Positions 5,073 through 7,003 of a stretch of DNA of 7,003 nt are shown in pieces. The notes under the pieces were generated by a model. That model saw only the letters and a list, made by a program, of their open reading frames with translations, did no database searches and was not told the DNA's origin. Positions within the stretch are counted from its first letter, which is position 1. Each line of letters opens with the position of its first letter. The DNA comes from Chloroflexota bacterium (GTDB lineage Bacteria > Chloroflexota > Limnocylindria > QHBO01), in NCBI GenBank assembly GCA_024636135.1, contig JAGXHP010000073.1:1-7003 (forward strand). The letters are read 5' to 3'. The position numbers were made by a program, and so were the translations under genes.

Positions 5073-5085
5073 GTGACAGAACATC

Positions 5086-5571
5086 ATGGCGAACATCACC
5101 AGGTTCGATCCGGTCGGTGAGATGGTCTCGCTGCGCTCGGCGATGGACCGGCTGTTCGAGGACTCGTTCGTGAGCCCGCTCGGATGGCGCACGATCAGCG
5201 GCGGTGACACGATCGCGCCGCCGGTCGACGTCCACGAGACCGCGGACGAGATCGTCGTCACGGCCTCCCTGCCGGGGATGAAGGCCGAGGACGTCGAGAT
5301 CACGATGACCGGTCAGAACCTCATCATTCGTGGCGAGTTCAAGGCCGGCGACGAGGTCGGGCGCGATCAGTACCTCTACCGCGAGCGCCGCTTCGGCCGG
5401 TTCAGCCGCAGCATTCAGCTTCCGGTCCGCGTCCAGGGCGATCGGGCCGATGCCACCTTCCGCGACGGTGTCCTCAGCCTGCACATCCCGAAGGCGGAGG
5501 AGGTCAAGCCGCGCCAGATCCGGATCAATGCGGGCGTCGACGAGACATCCGAAAACGGCACCGGGTCGTAG
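5086..5571 (+). CDS. hsp20: Small heat-shock protein, Hsp20/alpha-crystallin family
   Basis: A 161-residue ATP-independent holdase that binds unfolding proteins in large oligomers in the cytosol. The N-terminal arm (1-43, with MVSLRSAMDRLFEDSF) precedes the alpha-crystallin domain (about 44-140): PPVDVHETADEIVVTASLPG (45-64), a loop with DQYLYRERRFGRFSRSIQLP (94-113), and the signature ATFRDGVLSLHIPK (123-136, the A-x(n)-G-V-L element). The C-terminal IRI (145-147) is the I-x-I anchor used in oligomer assembly. GAGGTGA is 9 nt before the ATG. First gene of the operon with hspR and lon; heat control is suggested by the operator and leader structures upstream. Length and all landmarks are normal. 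Confidence 0.95.
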   Translation: MANITRFDPVGEMVSLRSAMDRLFEDSFVSPLGWRTISGGDTIAPPVDVHETADEIVVTASLPGMKAEDVEITMTGQNLIIRGEFKAGDEVGRDQYLYRERRFGRFSRSIQLPVRVQGDRADATFRDGVLSLHIPKAEEVKPRQIRINAGVDETSENGTGS

Positions 5572-5578
5572 GAAGAGA

Positions 5579-5983
5579 GTGGAGCGGACGCGGCGCGCGG
5601 CGCCATCGACAACCGGCACCCCGCGTCGCGACGCCCTGAACCGCCCGCGATACATCATCAGCATCGCCGCCGAGCTGGCGAGCTGCCATCCCCGGACGCT
5701 GCGGATCTACGAGGAGGAGGGCCTCCTCCAGCCGCAGCGTCGCAACAACCTCCGCCTCTACAGCGAGGCGGATATCCAGCGCGTTCGTATCATTCGTTTC
5801 CTGACGCGTCGACAGCGAGTGAACCTCGCCGGCGTGCGGGTCATCCTTCAGCTCGAGTCACTCGGCAAGATCCGGGTTTACGATCTGTTCGATGAGGACG
5901 ATGTAGAGCGATTCGCCGAAGACCACGACGAGCCGGAGCTCGTCGACGCGTCGGCTGAAGGAGCACCAAAGCGTGGCAACTGA
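5579..5983 (+). CDS. hspR: HspR-like heat-shock repressor, MerR family
   Basis: A 134-residue DNA-binding regulator. The MerR-type helix-turn-helix and wing run from 25 to about 90: YIISIAAELASCHPRTLRIYEEEGLL (25-50), then the wing RRNNLRLYSEADIQRVR (54-70) and FLTRRQRVNLAGVRVILQLE (74-93). Y-x-I-S-x-A-A-E-L with H-P-x-T-L-R-x-Y-E and V-N-L-A-G-V is characteristic of HspR rather than metal-sensing MerR proteins, and there are no effector-binding cysteines. HspR represses dnaK, clpB or lon genes in actinobacteria, with DnaK as co-repressor. The GTG at 5579 is chosen as the only normal start codon between the hsp20 stop and the domain; AGGA lies 5 nt upstream. An in-frame ATG at 5528 would overlap hsp20 by 44 nt and is less likely. 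The C-terminal 35 residues are acidic and probably flexible. It overlaps lon by 11 nt. Confidence 0.88.
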   Translation: MERTRRAAPSTTGTPRRDALNRPRYIISIAAELASCHPRTLRIYEEEGLLQPQRRNNLRLYSEADIQRVRIIRFLTRRQRVNLAGVRVILQLESLGKIRVYDLFDEDDVERFAEDHDEPELVDASAEGAPKRGN

Positions 5984-7003
5984 CGAGACACAGAACATTC
6001 CCGAGGCGTCGGGGGACGACGAGAACAGCACGGCCGACGTGGAGCGAGTCCAGGTCCTGCCCCTGGTCGCACTGCGCGATACGGTCATCTTCCCCGAGAT
6101 GATCGTTCCGCTGCAGGTCGGCCGCGATCGCAGCGTCAAGGCGCTCGACCGTGCCGTCCGCACCTCCCAGCCCGTGGCGCTGGTGACCCAACGCTCGAGC
6201 GAGCAGGAGGACATCACCAGCGCGGACGAGCTGTACCCGGTCGGCACCTTGGCCAAGATCGCCCAGGTCATCCGCCTGCAGGACGGCACCATCCGCGCCA
6301 TCGTCCAGGGACAGCGCCGGATCCGGCTGCTCGACCTGGTCCAGAGCGAGCCGCATCTCGAGGCACGCGTCGAGGTCATCGACGACGTCGAGGAGAAGAC
6401 GCTCGAGATCGAGGCGCTCATGGCCTCGATCCACGCGCAGATCGAGCAGTACGTCAGCAGCGGCGCATCGGTGCCGCCCGAGGTCGCGGTCGCGGCCCGC
6501 AACATCAGCGACGGGGGCCTGCTGGCCGACATGACGGCGTATAGCCCCGACATGACGACCGAGCAGCGCCAGGAGCTGCTCGAGACGGTGAACATCGCGG
6601 ACCGGCTCCGCCTGGCCAGCCAGTTCCTCTCGAAGCAGATCGAGGTCCTGGAGCTCAAGGGTCGGATCCAGAGCGAAGTTAAGTCCGAGATGGACAAGAC
6701 CCAGCGCGAGTACATCCTGCGCGAGCAGCTCAAGGCGATCCAGCGCGAGCTCGGCGAGGACGATCCGCAGCAGGCCGAGGTCAACGAGCTGCGCGAGAAG
6801 GTCGAAGCCGCCGGGATGCCCGACGAGATCAAGACCCGTGCCCTCAAGGAAGTCGACCGGATGAGCCGGATCCCGTCCGCCTCGCCCGAGGTCGGTGTCA
6901 TCCGCACCTACGTGGACTGGCTGATCAGCCTGCCCTGGGACGTCGCCACGGACGACCAGCTCGACATCAAGGAAGCCGCCCGCATCCTCGACGAGGACCA
7001 CTA
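5973..7003 (+). CDS. lon: Lon ATP-dependent protease, N-terminal part (cut by window edge)
   Basis: Cytosolic AAA+ serine protease that degrades misfolded and regulatory proteins. 343 codons are visible of about 800. After an acidic N-terminal extension (1-24), the LON substrate-binding domain runs from about 25 to 222: VLPLVALRDTVIFPEMIVPLQVGR (28-51), GTLAKIAQVIRLQDG (91-105), IVQGQRRIRLLDLV (110-123). A charged coiled coil follows, with YILREQLKAIQRELGE (247-262), a Lon hallmark, then DWLISLPWDV (315-324) just before the ATPase module. Walker A/B and the Ser-Lys protease dyad lie beyond the right edge. The GTG at 5973 has AAGGAG (5958-5963) 9 nt upstream and overlaps the end of hspR by 11 nt, so lon is probably co-transcribed with its likely regulator. 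No frameshift is seen. Confidence 0.95.
   Translation, partial: MATDETQNIPEASGDDENSTADVERVQVLPLVALRDTVIFPEMIVPLQVGRDRSVKALDRAVRTSQPVALVTQRSSEQEDITSADELYPVGTLAKIAQVIRLQDGTIRAIVQGQRRIRLLDLVQSEPHLEARVEVIDDVEEKTLEIEALMASIHAQIEQYVSSGASVPPEVAVAARNISDGGLLADMTAYSPDMTTEQRQELLETVNIADRLRLASQFLSKQIEVLELKGRIQSEVKSEMDKTQREYILREQLKAIQRELGEDDPQQAEVNELREKVEAAGMPDEIKTRALKEVDRMSRIPSASPEVGVIRTYVDWLISLPWDVATDDQLDIKEAARILDEDH

Noticed and set aside
4972..5085. CIRCE element (HrcA site) before hsp20
   Set aside because: No TTAGCACTC-N9-GAGTGCTAA match is present; the repeat found fits the HspR operator better.
5330..5578. Extension of the HspR frame back into hsp20 (ATG at 5330 or 5528)
   Set aside because: The extra residues are an out-of-frame reading of the Hsp20 gene; GTG at 5579, just after the hsp20 stop, fits HspR length.
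5841..7001. Two long minus-strand open frames opposite hspR and lon
   Set aside because: Their translations mirror the codon pattern of lon, which is certain on the plus strand. High GC commonly leaves the opposite strand open.

Overview
The window is GC-rich bacterial chromosome (roughly two-thirds G+C by eye) with tightly packed housekeeping and stress genes. There is no sign of phage, transposon, CRISPR, tRNA or rRNA. The gene content (paired RCK/TrkA proteins, an HspR-type regulator beside hsp20 and lon, overlapping ATGA/GTGA junctions, GTG and TTG starts, apparently leaderless genes) suggests a high-GC Chloroflexota or actinobacterium-like lineage. That placement is an inference from style, not from a marker gene.

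Layout. Positions 1-674 (minus strand) hold a two-gene unit: a small nuclease-fold-like protein of unknown function, overlapping by ATGA the start of hypoxanthine phosphoribosyltransferase (hpt), which runs off the left edge. Positions 675-954 are a divergent intergenic region with a cluster of DnaA-box-like sequences (751-808), candidate promoters in both directions and a long hairpin in the rsmG leader. On the plus strand follow rsmG (16S rRNA G527 methyltransferase, probable TTG start at 955) and a calcineurin-like phosphoesterase (1716-2450) that seems to have its own leaderless promoter.

Positions 2509-4971 form a four-gene overlapping operon: a UspA-like protein, two RCK/TrkA-type NAD-binding proteins and a four-helix membrane protein. 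It looks like a potassium or nucleotide sensing module, but no recognisable K+ transporter is in the window.

Positions 4972-7003 hold a heat-shock operon: hsp20 (small heat-shock protein), hspR (MerR-family heat-shock repressor) and lon (ATP-dependent protease, cut by the right edge). The promoter is a near-consensus sigma-A site whose -35 hexamer lies inside an inverted repeat resembling the HspR operator HAIR. The leader can fold into two consecutive hairpins, the second reaching the Shine-Dalgarno sequence. The simplest reading is an autoregulated circuit: HspR represses its own hsp20-hspR-lon operon, possibly with a second, RNA-level temperature control on hsp20. This is the most interesting part of the window.
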